This document shows, one piece after another, positions 48,015 to 58,695 of a stretch of DNA of 64,000 nt. The stretch comes from Patiria miniata (taxonomy: Eukaryota > Echinodermata > Asteroidea > Valvatida > Asterinidae): positions 4,650,001 to 4,714,000 of the forward strand of contig NW_024037053.1 in the NCBI RefSeq assembly GCF_015706575.1, read 5' to 3'. The notes under the pieces are model-generated. The model was given only the letters and a program-made list of their open reading frames with translations. It was not told where the DNA came from and ran no database searches. The translations under genes and the position numbers were made by a program. Positions within the stretch are counted from its first letter, which is position 1. The number at the start of each line of letters is the position of its first letter.

Positions 48015-49024
48015 GTGATACCAATGTAAGAGGTACGTTTGACTGTACACGCACGAGTCCGTTGGCAGTGTCAAAGTTGTTTTTATAAACTTGAAAAAAA
48101 ATTGGATGCAACGTTTCTGATTATGCGTAGTTTAAGGTTGTAGCATTTTTGAAAAGTTAATGTGCTCAAATGGTAGGGAAAAAACCGAACTGCCTTTAAT
48201 TGTTAACCATCATTAGGTAATTGAAACGTCTAGTACCCAGACTGCAGCAGTGTAGACATAGAATTATGAAAAGTAGTCCGGGTCATTTATGGCACAATCC
48301 AAACGTACCGTGTTCCGTTCAGTCGGTTTTAACTGTCGTAATTCCAAGTGTGTGTAGTAAAAATTGATCCTTGAAGATTTGCAGATTTTACGGCTTCTGC
48401 TTCAAAGCACATTCAATGTCACTTGTGTGCATTGTGCTTAATCATAAGGGTACAATTTGCATTTCTGAAGCACACTATAAACGTTGATACCCTCCTTTTT
48501 TGAAAAAAAAACCACTTCGTAAAATCTCGGAAGTTGTACAATTTATGTCAAAACCGCAATATGCAGGAACAGAATTTTATGCTGGTAGAAATATGTCATG
48601 TGGTGTTTGAGAATTGCTGACCACAATAATGCGAGAAATCTCGTTTAATGTGTTGTAAATGTTTCGTGTTTTTGCTGAATGTTAACCGTAAATCCAACCA
48701 TATGCACTTCACATGTTTTGGTACCTAACTTAGACAATAATTCTAATTTCTATGGTCGTTTCACAAACTTCATTGAAAAAAAGACTCCTGAAATTCCCAA
48801 TCGAGAATTTTCTCTGCTAGCCGAGTTACATTTTACGGAGCCTTGAGCTGGCAAATAAAATTCTTCTCTTTTGTCCGAGTTGTTAAGGTACCAGCTTATA
48901 TAAACGCCTACTATGTATAAAAGTGAAGAATATCGGTTATATTATAAAAGTTGGGATTTGTACAGTGTAGATTGCTCTCTGTTATTTTGTTTCATATAAA
49001 TAGCCACCTTCCATCCACGTTATA

Positions 49025-49030
49025 AATAAA
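49025..49030 (+). promoter_or_regulatory. Candidate distal polyadenylation signal AATAAA
   Basis: AATAAA is followed after about 25 bases by TTTTGTTGATG, a T/G-rich downstream element. It is the last canonical hexamer before the sequence character changes. Confidence 0.5.
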
Positions 49031-49054
49031 TTTACAAGAAGAAAAAAAAGAAGA

Positions 49055-50295
49055 TTTTGTTGATGCTTCTTCTTTGACCGAGTATGTCCGTTGATTACAT
49101 TACTTATTAAATTATCTCGGGTATCGTTTTAAAGATTGGTTTAAAGTTTAAACACTTGAGGCTTTGAGTTGGAAAAGTAGTTCAGAGAAATTACCCACGC
49201 CAAGGCACTGACCCACTTTAGTCTCGTTAATAGGTATAATACGCGAACAATTCCACCCTTTGTTCAGTGGTCCCACTCCGCGTTTTTGTACGGTAGTGGT
49301 CCCCCGATTCTTTTTGTGTGAAACAAAGTTGGCAATGTTCCTAGTTTATCTTTTGTGTGGCAGTACCGCGGTGGTCCAGCAGGCATTGTTTGGCTGTGTT
49401 TTGGCTGCGAGTTCCCCATCACAACGGGGAAAGCACCCCCTACCTGACTACCTCCAGCACGTAGACACTTTCCTATTATTATTTTTCCAAATAATTAATA
49501 GAATTATTATAATGCGACTTGGAGTAAACTTCCGATTAAATTGTCAAATCGATTTAGTTGCAAACCAAACAAAGTTCGATTGACGTCATGCGCCACAGTT
49601 TGATCAGGTATGATCGAATGGTTTAATCTTCAAAAAGCATTTTATTCATTGATTCTTTGTTACTTTATCAAATTGTAATGATTTAGCTGCTAAATTTAAG
49701 CAGTGTGTTTGTAAGGCTTCACAAAATGAATTTTAAAAAGCTGGTAAGGCGATGACGTAATGCGGTCATTGCCCGTGTATGTAAAGTATGCCCAGGCTTT
49801 TTCCCGCTACAATTCTCAACGAACTCTTCATGTCGTGAACACTGAAAAATCGATACCGACATTTCATAGTGCATTTACCGAAACAGACTAATCGATAATT
49901 CACCCCACGACGTAAAACTTCATAAGGTATCTGGACACTCTATCTTTTGCCAATATCAACCACACGTCAGTTCACAGTTCTTTTATTCCCAAATTATGGA
50001 TATGTTCAGTTTCGGTGACAGCTGCATGTCTTCTAGTACAAAAATTGCAGATTTATATTTCGAGTACCTTGTATGTATAACTAACATTAACTAAAGGCAC
50101 ATTCCGAATTTGATCGTTGTGACTTTGGATATTAACTAGCCGTGATAGAAACTTTTGTGCTCTTTGCCCAGCCTCGGCCGAGTGTCTTCTTTTTATCGAT
50201 CCACGAAATTCGTTACCTTTTGTGCCATTTAAAAAAAGTACCAGTACTTTTTTCCCCCGTTGGTCAATATGAGCTCTCTTTGTTTGCAAACATCA
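49055..50295. other. Intergenic, no gene recognised
   Basis: No supported gene. A perfect CRE lies at 49581-49588. A 107-codon open frame at 49260-49583 has no recognisable features. Confidence 0.6.
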
Positions 50296-50297
50296 GT

Positions 50298-50744
50298 CAG
50301 AGCAGCAGGGCGTAGGCGTAGCCAGCTTTTTTTTGGGGGGGGGGGGTTGTATTTACGGACATGTATTATTTTTGTTCACCAGTGCTTACCCCCTCCCCCC
50401 CAATAAGTGTAAAGAGTTCTTTCAACAAGAGCCTTTTCTCTGATCAAGTGCCCTTAAAAAAAGTCGTGCCCCTTTTTTTGGGGGGGGGGGTTGAAATCAG
50501 CTGTTTCGGAAGTTCTTTTTTTTAATTTTTTTTTTATTTAGCGCATTATTATCGTCTGTTTTGAACAGCGCCCCCATCTACAGATAATATCTCCTCCCTA
50601 TTTGATTTTACAGAGGCCAAGTGTCCGGCGAAAAAAAGGGTGTTTACCGTTTTCAGCACGGATGTGCAAGTGCCCTTTTCAAGAAATTTCTACCCCCCCC
50701 CCCCCCCCCCATAAAACTTACCTTGCTGCGCCCCTGCTGAGCTG
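50298..50744. mobile_element. hAT-like non-autonomous foldback element rich in G/C homopolymers
   Basis: The element (50306-50736, 431 bp) begins CAGGGCGTAG and ends CTGCGCCCCTG, imperfect terminal inverted repeats of the CAGGGGCG hAT type. Flanking octamers CAGAGCAG (50298-50305) and CTGAGCTG (50737-50744) agree at six of eight sites, fitting an aged 8-bp target duplication. The interior has runs of 12 G, 11 G and 18 C and no coding frame. Confidence 0.65.
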
Positions 50745-53700
50745 AATGGAGCCCAAACAAATTATTTTATACGGTTTGTGCGCGGCGGACGCGTCGACGG
50801 CAGACCGTTTCGTTCCCATCCGGTATCCCGAATATAAAATTACCGAAACAATAATGAAATGCGACAAATAGAATCATGAAAATAATGAAATTCCGTTTTC
50901 ATGGAACACAAGCAACACATTCCTCTTGCACACTTTTGTCGACTAAAAGTTTCTGTCGAAAAAGGGCGCGCTAAACAAAATTAAAACAGTGGTCTCGCTC
51001 GCACATCATGCCTGACGACCTTTCAATAGAGGGCGCGCCACATAAATAGTGGTCACCACTGAAGCATCGACGTGACTAGCGACTCCGCACTACTCACTTT
51101 TCTTAAAAAGAACACGCGTTTTGGGTACTATAGGGGCAAAAACCGGATGTATTAAATTGAAATTTTGTAGAGTCATCATGATGTGTAACATTAGGGGATT
51201 TCATTTCATGAGAAACCGTCAAACAATATAAATAATATGACCGAAACAATCAGTGTTGGGCAAGAAATGGGAAATTAATAAACCAGTGCACAGCTTCACT
51301 ATTTTACGGCTCAAAAGGGCCAAACGGGGATTATTCAGATTATTGTCATGGAGATCAGTGATCACCACACTTTCTCAATAATTAAATTTGAGAGATGCCA
51401 AAATCGAAAATTTTTAAGAGTACCTGGGATTTTTTTAATGTGATTTTGAGTCTTCGTCTGGATAGAAGGAAGGCCTAACTTAACTGACGGAGAGGTAGAG
51501 TGGGCGGAGCAATGCAAAATTGACAAGGCGTTGACAATCATTATAAAATTTAAAAATATGGATACAGAATGGTTATTCAGGTTGTCTTCATCACTTTGTT
51601 ACCATGGTTATTCGCGCCGCTTTAAAAAAAACAAAGCGCGCCATCATCATCGATCGACATTTCTTTGCAACGAAAGTGCTTTAGCGCCCTCATGTGTTAA
51701 GATTCAGCAATTTGATCCATTTCAGGGGTATTCTGATAAATTCAAATAGCATAACTAAATAAACAAAAATCAAACATGTTTTATAATGATAAAAGGAAAA
51801 TTGAGAGTAAGCTCTCGAAAGATTATCAATCAGGATTCTTTTTTGGAATTTTTTTGTCAAGAAAAAGGCAGATATTGTTCGTAATAGTTGTGAGCTATCC
51901 AGTTTTGAAGGTGATCCCTAGTCACTTTGCCAGCTTCACTACATGCGTAAAATGTGCGCGCGATCGATCGTACGGAAACTCTACTGATGTGCTGCATAAC
52001 ATAATGTAATGTGTGTGTAATATATGTTACTGATCTCGAAATCCTCGATGCTACTTTGGCCATCGGCGATCATAAAATTATATAATTACGCCCGACTCCT
52101 GCGTCCGATTTCCACCAATTTTGACAGGTAAAGAGTTGGAGTGTTGTCGTAAAGTAGCCTGTTTAAGTTTTGACTAATCAAGCTGAATTTGATGTCAGAA
52201 AAAAATCCCACAAATTTGGGTAGATGTTGTCAACTTTGACCTTGGTGTCCTGCAGATGTTCTGTACATATGTAGACCATATAATTTGTTTCACGAGTTGG
52301 TCACGGCATGGAGGTGGTTGTAATTTTGTATGATAATCATGATGAATGTGTACTGATGGGTGGACATGATGGATAGCATGACAAATTGTACTTTGGTCTT
52401 CAGAAAATGGTAAATTTGTAGACGAGAAAAGTAAGTGCAATCTGTCAACATGAAGTTGCTTAATCATTAATTGCCAATTTCATGGTCATGATGGTCATTG
52501 TTTTCTGAATGAAATATAGGCCGGAAAGAATGTAGTATCCAGGCGCCACTTCAGCAGTCGTGTACAAAGTATATGGAGAGTCAAGAACATTTTCTAAGTA
52601 TTTCCTAACAAAATTGAAAACGTTCCTCAGATCCAGATTCATGTTTTTTTCAACATTTTTGTAATGACTGACCTTTATTGAGATTTATAATGAGGCGTCA
52701 GGTTGCAACATTCTTTCCTATAGGCCTACTTTCTGCAATTCTGGCTTAGCATCAACAGTAAGCTAACCAAGTCACTGCACAGTTGGGGGGGGGGGGGAGG
52801 ATTGGTGGTTGCGTAATCGTAAAGGACTGTTCCTTACCCACGATGTAAGATAAGCAAATCTCAAATTGGGACATTTGTCTGTACATTTTACAATAAACGT
52901 ACCAGTAGGTCATTTCTATTGTCTGCATGTTGGCTGTTGCTGTTGAATAACCTTTGACATTCTTCATTGACTCCTGGCATTCTCCTGATCCTGGTTACTA
53001 TGATGAGCAGTTACGTACACATGCATATCATTATCGGCAACGTTAATATGAGTCTGAAGTTCATGTCCAGAGTTCGTCAATTCTCTGGTTCTCGCTGCCC
53101 AATCAGAGGCGACCATCAACCAATCAAATCATGGCTGATGGATGGAGTATGTACCCGATGGCATATGGAGCAGATACAATCAGCAAAGTCCGAAGTGTTC
53201 ATTGCAATAACTGATAAACGATCTTCATTTCATTGAGATGGGTAAAGCGTATAGAATCAAAAGAATTGATGCTATCAAAATATTCTCCTTCCTGATAAAA
53301 GACAACTCTTGGAACGATTGTAAGATTTTACAATTGTTACAATCAGAGCTCTTTTTGACCGAACCAAATATTGTATGTACAGTCTGAAGAATTTGGGATT
53401 CTCAATATTGTGTATTTAAGACCTGAAACTTGAGCATTGAACCGTGTTTTATTGGTCAAATAGCAACAACCCAGTTATCTTGACTTGAAAAATGTGTTTG
53501 CTGCCCCCATTGTTCAAGAGAGATGCATAGAATGTGCCATTCAGGTCGGGCATTTACCAGAGTAAACCTGGTGCTTCCAAATCCACAAGGCAATTTTTAA
53601 AAAACTACTAAATCAAGTCGTTCGCAAATTACGTCGTATCCTGATTTACGTGTACTTGGCTATGGCCAGAATTGGCACTCGTGTCTTGAAGTGTCCAATG

Positions 53701-54008
53701 GCAGCCACAGTGAAGTAATTTGGATGGGACATAATTTTTTTTTTTTTTTTTTACAGCGCATGTGTGTGCATTGTTATAAGGATCTTTGACATCATATAGT
53801 ATGTGAAAGAGAACTAGTAGCCTAACAGTACAGAATGCTGTGAATGACTGTCTTGTTGACATGTAGTGATCATTGTTAGCGAGAGATAATACTCCCAAAT
53901 ACAGTATGGTAACCAGGCTACTGTTGAGAATTGTTATAGTAAATTCTGAGTGGTACACTAGATACTATGCGATAGTGGACTAGTCTGTAGCTCAAAAGGT
54001 TTGCAGTG
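50745..54008. other. Intergenic, no gene recognised
   Basis: No supported gene. A 13-base G run lies at 52785-52797, TAGGCCTA at 52721-52728 and a T run near 53735-53752. Three CCAAT/ATTGG-type words near 53089-53126 are close together. Confidence 0.6.
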
Positions 54009-54136
54009 TTAGACTGTGTCGGAATGACATGGCTATGGCTTGAGACTACACACAAGTCTATGGCAGCGGCTGCAGCCACTTCTCATATACTTGTGTGTAA
54101 TTCAAAGCCGTAGCCACGTAATTTGGACAAGGCCTT
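54009..54136. repeat. Foldback element, about 46-bp inverted arms
   Basis: The left arm (about 54011-54056) and right arm (about 54091-54136) are reverse complements at roughly 70 percent or more, meeting at ACACACAAGT and ACTTGTGTGT. The outer end reads GGCCTTGTCC on the minus strand. It is probably a MITE. The central 34 bp is GC-richer and partly self-complementary (GGCAGCGGCTGCAGCC). Confidence 0.6.
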
Positions 54137-54250
54137 AGAATAGGCAAGGATTTTTGGGGGCTTGTGACAAGACTAAACATGGAGGTGTATCTGACAAAAT
54201 ACACTTTCAGAAGTGTATTTTAATTGTGTTGCTGATCAATTACTAAGTGG

Positions 54251-54260
54251 GGGGCGGGGC
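54251..54260 (+). promoter_or_regulatory. GC box upstream of the SAM-like gene
   Basis: GGGGCGGGGC, a full Sp1 site, lies within a G-rich block (54248-54295) about 380 bp before the start codon at 54640. It is a reasonable promoter element for that gene. Confidence 0.35.
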
Positions 54261-54639
54261 TGGAGGGTTGGTCTGCAAGGGGGTGGGAGGGGGTTTGAAG
54301 GCAGTATGTTTCGAAGGCAAATTCAAAATTGTGAGCATTTTCATGGTTGATAAGCCTTTTTAAAATCTGGAACACCCTTTATTCTTGCATTACAAAGTGG
54401 AATGCTGTTTAATTTCATCTTATCTGCTTTTGACATACAAACACAGATATTGACAATGACAACATACTTTAAGTTCAGAGGGCATGGCACAATAATCTAC
54501 ATGCATTTTATCTCGATGCAAAGGAGGTCTCGATAAATTCAGGCTAATGTGTACATTTTTTGGACATTCCGTAGGCCATGATGTGAGCTGCAGTTGAACT
54601 GAGTCAATGCTAGAGTGAAGGCACAAGAAGGTAGGCGAC

Positions 54640-55014
54640 ATGGCAGAAGGGGGCGAGGTTAGACTAGAAGCCACAACCACGAAAGAATCAGCTGCTGACA
54701 AGCACCGATCAGAGAAGAGAAAATCTGACACCGATGCAACAATGACATCGTCGGAGAACCTCGCGTTTCGCATCTTCCTCCGTGAGAACGAACTCTCCAA
54801 TGCACTGAAGCACTTTCCGGCAGACTTCACGTTGGGCAACTTTCGGGCGGTGACAGAGGATGACTTGGCAGACGATTACGGTATTGATGATGACAACGTG
54901 AGAGCTCAATTGATGCGGGCTGTCAACCGAGCCAGAGAGGAATATGACGAGAGGGAGGAGGCACAGACGAGGCGGAGGGTTCATAGTGTGGTGGTGAACA
55001 GGAGACAATCAGAG
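54640..55014 (+). CDS. First coding exon of a SAM-like domain protein (gene continues off window)
   Basis: ATG at 54640 has an in-frame TGA upstream (54616-54618) and opens 125 codons that end in phase 0 at a strong GTGAGT donor (55015). After a charged, disordered start, residues about 43-100 (LAFRIFLRENELSNALKHF ... VTEDDLADDYGI ... VRAQLMRAV) show the helix pattern of a SAM-like domain. It is followed by an Arg/Glu-rich segment. I do not recognise the exact protein. The last 61 bases are duplicated five more times downstream, in the intron. Downstream exons are not visible within the window except possibly none, so the product stays open. Confidence 0.65.
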
Positions 55015-55815
55015 GTGAGTGGTTAAGATGTTTGTGGTTCTAGGTTCGAATCCTTACAGCATCCTTGTCCATTATGTGAATCTAGCAGTAAGTCATGATA
55101 GGGAGGAGGCACAGACAAGGTGGAGGGTACATAGTGTGGTAATGAACAGGAGACAATCAGAGGTGAGTGATTAAGATGTTTGTGGTTCTAGGTTCGAATC
55201 CTTACAGCTTCGTTGTCCATTATGTGAATCTAGCAGTAAGTCATGATAGGGAGGAGGCACAGACGAGGCGGAGGGTTCAGAGTGTTGGTGAACAAGAGAC
55301 AATCAGAGGTGAGTGGTTAAGATGTCTGTGGTTCTAGGTTCGAATCCTTACAGCTTCGTTGTCCATTATGTAAATCTAGCAGTAAGTCCTGATAGGGAGG
55401 AGGCACAGACGAGGCGGAGGGTTCAGAGTGTTGGTGAACAGGAGACAATCAGAGGTGAGTGATTAAGATGTTTGTGGTTCTAGGTTCGAATCCTTACAGC
55501 TTCGTTGTCCATTATGTGAATCTAGCAGTAAGTCATGATAGGGAGGAGGCACAGACGAGGCGGAGGGTTCAGAGTGTTGGTGAACAGGAGACAATCAGAG
55601 GTGAGTGGTTAAGATGTCTGTGGTTCTAGGTTCGAATCCTTACAGCATCCTTGTCCATTATGTGAATCTAGCAGTAAGTCATGATAGGGAGGAGGCACAG
55701 ACAAGGTGGTTACATAGTTTGGTAGTGAACAGGAGACAATCAGAGGTGAGTAGTGAATATTTCTGTGGTTCTAGGTTCGAATGCCTACAGGCGCATAGTC
55801 GATTGGCATTGATTA
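54954..55815 (+). repeat. Six-copy 146-148-bp tandem repeat spanning an exon-intron boundary
   Basis: Copies start at 54954, 55102, 55250, 55396, 55542 and 55688, with periods 148, 148, 146, 146, 146; the last copy is partial and more diverged. Copy 1 holds the end of the SAM-like exon and its donor. Every copy keeps a GTGAGT donor and a tRNA-like block with an A-box-like GTGAGTGGTTAAG and B box GGTTCGAATCC. All but the last also keep an acceptor-like CCTTACAG. The A-box-like run overlaps the splice donor. Confidence 0.9.
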
Positions 55816-58320
55816 AGGACGTTTTAAAGTAAATACACAAAAATCAGTCTTCTCTGGTGTGTTCTTCTCTGTGATGTAGTTGAGTACATTTCAAGTCCGT
55901 TGTAAGAGCATGCCAGTCATTTGTTATTTTCAGGTACCTTACAACTTGGCAAGTTGGGTTGTGTTGGACTGTGTTGGATTGAGCAGGAAACTCAAACATG
56001 TACGAATAACCGTCGGACTCTGTTGGATTTAGCAGGGTTGTCCTAGGAACTATTAGGGTTTAGGATAATTGCATTTGACTGTCTGTGGATTTTTGCATAT
56101 TAATTCACTGTGCCCTTCGCTGGCTTTTGAGAGTAGGCCGAACACCGCCACCTGCTGATCCACTATGGAGTCCGTACTGTGATCAGTGCTTACAAAACCA
56201 GAAAATCTGCTGCTTTCTTAAATAGGTGAAAAGGTAGAACAGGGACCCAGTTTGTAAGCACGACGTTTTAAAAAGTCTAATAGCCAGTGAGCTGGCATAA
56301 CATATAATATTTTTCTAATCGTGCCGTCATCACGTTTTCTAGCCCTGCTCACACTTTATGATGACTGTATAGAATTGGGCCAAGGCCGTCAAAGCAATTC
56401 AGACAAGAGGTCTTGAAGACTCTGTTTGCTTGGTTAATCATCCGTGGTCAATTTGCCATCCTTGTGCCGCCCGGGTCAGTTGTTAAAATTCCAGTTCCTG
56501 AGAGCAGTTTGTCAGGAATCCACACCTGGTCCTTTTGTCAATAAACCTGACGCCTCGTCTGAGATAGAATGAAACGCAGGGCTGTTTCATTCAGTCGTAA
56601 CCTTGGAAAATGCTAGAATGCTGGACATTAATACCCCTCCTTTTGTTTGATCAGTCATGGACAGTCAAAAAATAAATCCTATTCTCTTGCCATGCTTTTT
56701 ACACAGGCTAGTCACTAACAGTCATATCACATTTCTTGTAGGCACTGTGACAATCAATTTCCATCAACAGACCAAAGCAGGTGACTGGTAGGCACAGCTG
56801 GCTTATCAATCTCCTACAGTCAAAGCATAGCTATATCAGGTTTCATAACAATCACAGCCAGTCAATCCTGCTTTATGAAGGCAGGGAGCACTCAACTGTT
56901 AAAAACGGTCACTTTTTTTTTTGACGGCTGGGCTGGCCTTGTTGAAATTGCCAGCCAGAGAGGGAGGGTTAAATTAATAGGAGCAGAAAATAGTAAAACA
57001 TTTCTTTCCAGAATTGTTTTCTTATTTTTCCAAACTGCTGACAGCTTTTTGATGTTGGCTGCGGATACTCTCATGCAGTTCATAATCTGCAGAAATTTAA
57101 GCCTTAGCCCAAAATACCAAAACAGGAAAGACGTTATAGGGCACTGCTATTTTAGATTAGGTTTTTCTTTTCTATAAGTGATCCCCTTTGATTTTCATGG
57201 TAACCAACTTGTGCTGAACATTCACGTCAACATTTGATAGTCCAATTTGGACCTTACAAACAGCAAAATCTAATTGATGGATTGGCAGTCATTCAAGGAC
57301 TTATTAACCTGTTGAAGAAAATGTACAAGACACATCATCGTGACCTAACCAACTCAACAGACTATTATCCTTAAGTGTCCGTAACTTGAGAGCCTTCCTG
57401 TCTGCGATACTAACAACCGCGGCGAGAGTTCACTGCTACGGTCAGCTACGTTGTTTTTGTCTTCTTTGTCAGAGAGAAGTGACTGTACAACCCCAAGGCA
57501 CTAAGCCCGGAAGTCAAGCGGATTATCTCATTTAGTCATTACTTGGCTTGTTTTCACAGTTGTTGTTGAACAGCGATGTTTTGAGTGGCGATGCAGTGTC
57601 GTGGGCATTTTGAACAGTAAATTCTAGTTTTTCCAACGTTGAACGCAATTCTTGTGTTGGATTTCTCAGCTTAAGTTAACCTCGTGCGTAGTAGGCTGAG
57701 CCTTTATTCTTCTAGAACCGTATGGAGGAAAACTGGACAAACTTCCTGCATGCGCTGAACATGATTTACAATTGGAGACCCGTACAAATGTGTCGCACAT
57801 CCCAGATCGTCAGGTACATGTACTTGTGCACCAAAACAAGACAACTGTAACAAGTGGTTAACGCTGTCGTGCTTGGAACATTCTCCAGTTTGTTTTGCTG
57901 TAACCTCGGATACATGTATGCTGTAATGCCATGGTCGATTGTTTAGTGAGGTCTATCATCCCCGGTTACCAACAGGAACAGGATACCAACAAGCCTTCAT
58001 TTATGTGCACATTCATTTCTCCGGACGTACTACTTCCCACCCTAATGAGTTTTAGCTTCCTGGGTCTTCTAAATACGGACTTTTCTATAGGAAAGGTTGC
58101 TTTCCACACAGGAAACTTCATTTTTAATTTAAAAACAACTGTATTACCAGATGTTCGTTTTCTAAAGATTTAACATAATTTTCAAAGAAGTTGAATTGTG
58201 CGTGAAGTACATATTTAATTTCTTGTTTGACTCTTGTTGATTTTTTCCTTCTCATAAAATTATCATGTATCAAAGTCTCGAACTCGTAATTTGGCAATAT
58301 ATTTTAAACTTGCATATCGA
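55816..58320. other. Intron or intergenic DNA, no exon recognised
   Basis: Likely intron of the SAM-like gene. A 43-codon open frame from 57722 with an internal GTACAT donor-like site was considered and not supported. TACATGTA occurs at 57815 and 57911. Confidence 0.5.
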
Positions 58321-58329
58321 GGTGAAAAA

Positions 58330-58629
58330 TGAATTAATCTTTGTGCAGATGCGGCATCTGCTGTAACTGATCTTTCCCTTTGATTGAAATGTTCAACTTA
58401 AAACTGTGAATATCGGAGAAGTGGTCTACCGCAATTGATAGTCTCTCCGGAACTGAAGTTGTCGATTGAAGTTGTTTTGAAAGACCGAGTGTTAGACCTG
58501 TGGAGTGCAATTCAAGGAAGGAGCGTGCCATCAAACTGAAGCATGCCTAGGATCGTGACTACGAGTAATTACAGTTCTCCGGGAATCTACGAAATGGCAG
58601 GATACGTGCTCCATTAATTAATTGAGAAC
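58330..58629 (+). other. Candidate 5' UTR of the alternative first exon
   Basis: A moderately GC-richer stretch precedes the ATG at 58630 and has an in-frame TAA at 58615-58617. Its start is not defined, and no TATA box was seen. Confidence 0.35.
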
Positions 58630-58695
58630 ATGTCACTTCTACGGCTTCGCAAGGCTCTTGGACTTGGCAAAAAATTGGACAGGTCCGACAATAGG
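58630..58695 (+). CDS. Candidate alternative first coding exon (22 codons, basic)
   Basis: ATG at 58630 opens MSLLRLRKALGLGKKLDRSD and two more codons (Asn-Arg), then a consensus donor GTAAGT at 58696 in phase 0. An in-frame stop just upstream makes this the first usable ATG. The peptide is basic and leucine-rich. The exon at 54640 ends in the same phase, so both could splice to the same downstream exon outside the window. I do not recognise the product; it could also be a separate gene. Confidence 0.5.

Larger units (their letters stand above)
44860..49050 (+). other. Receptor 3' UTR, AU-rich (estimated)
   Basis: About 4.2 kb of AT-rich non-coding DNA follows the stop. Two TTATTTATT nonamers (46314-46322 and 48006-48014) and further ATTTA words (near 45252, 46685, 47607) are class II AU-rich elements. 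AATAAA at 45616-45621 could end a short form. AATAAA at 49025-49030, followed by T/G-rich DNA, could end the long form. A perfect CRE lies at 45459-45466. Confidence 0.55.

Noticed and set aside
57722-57853. Open frame starting MEENWTNFLHALNMIYNW
   Set aside because: Only 43 codons, a poor GTACAT donor and no recognised similarity; left as possible but unsupported.
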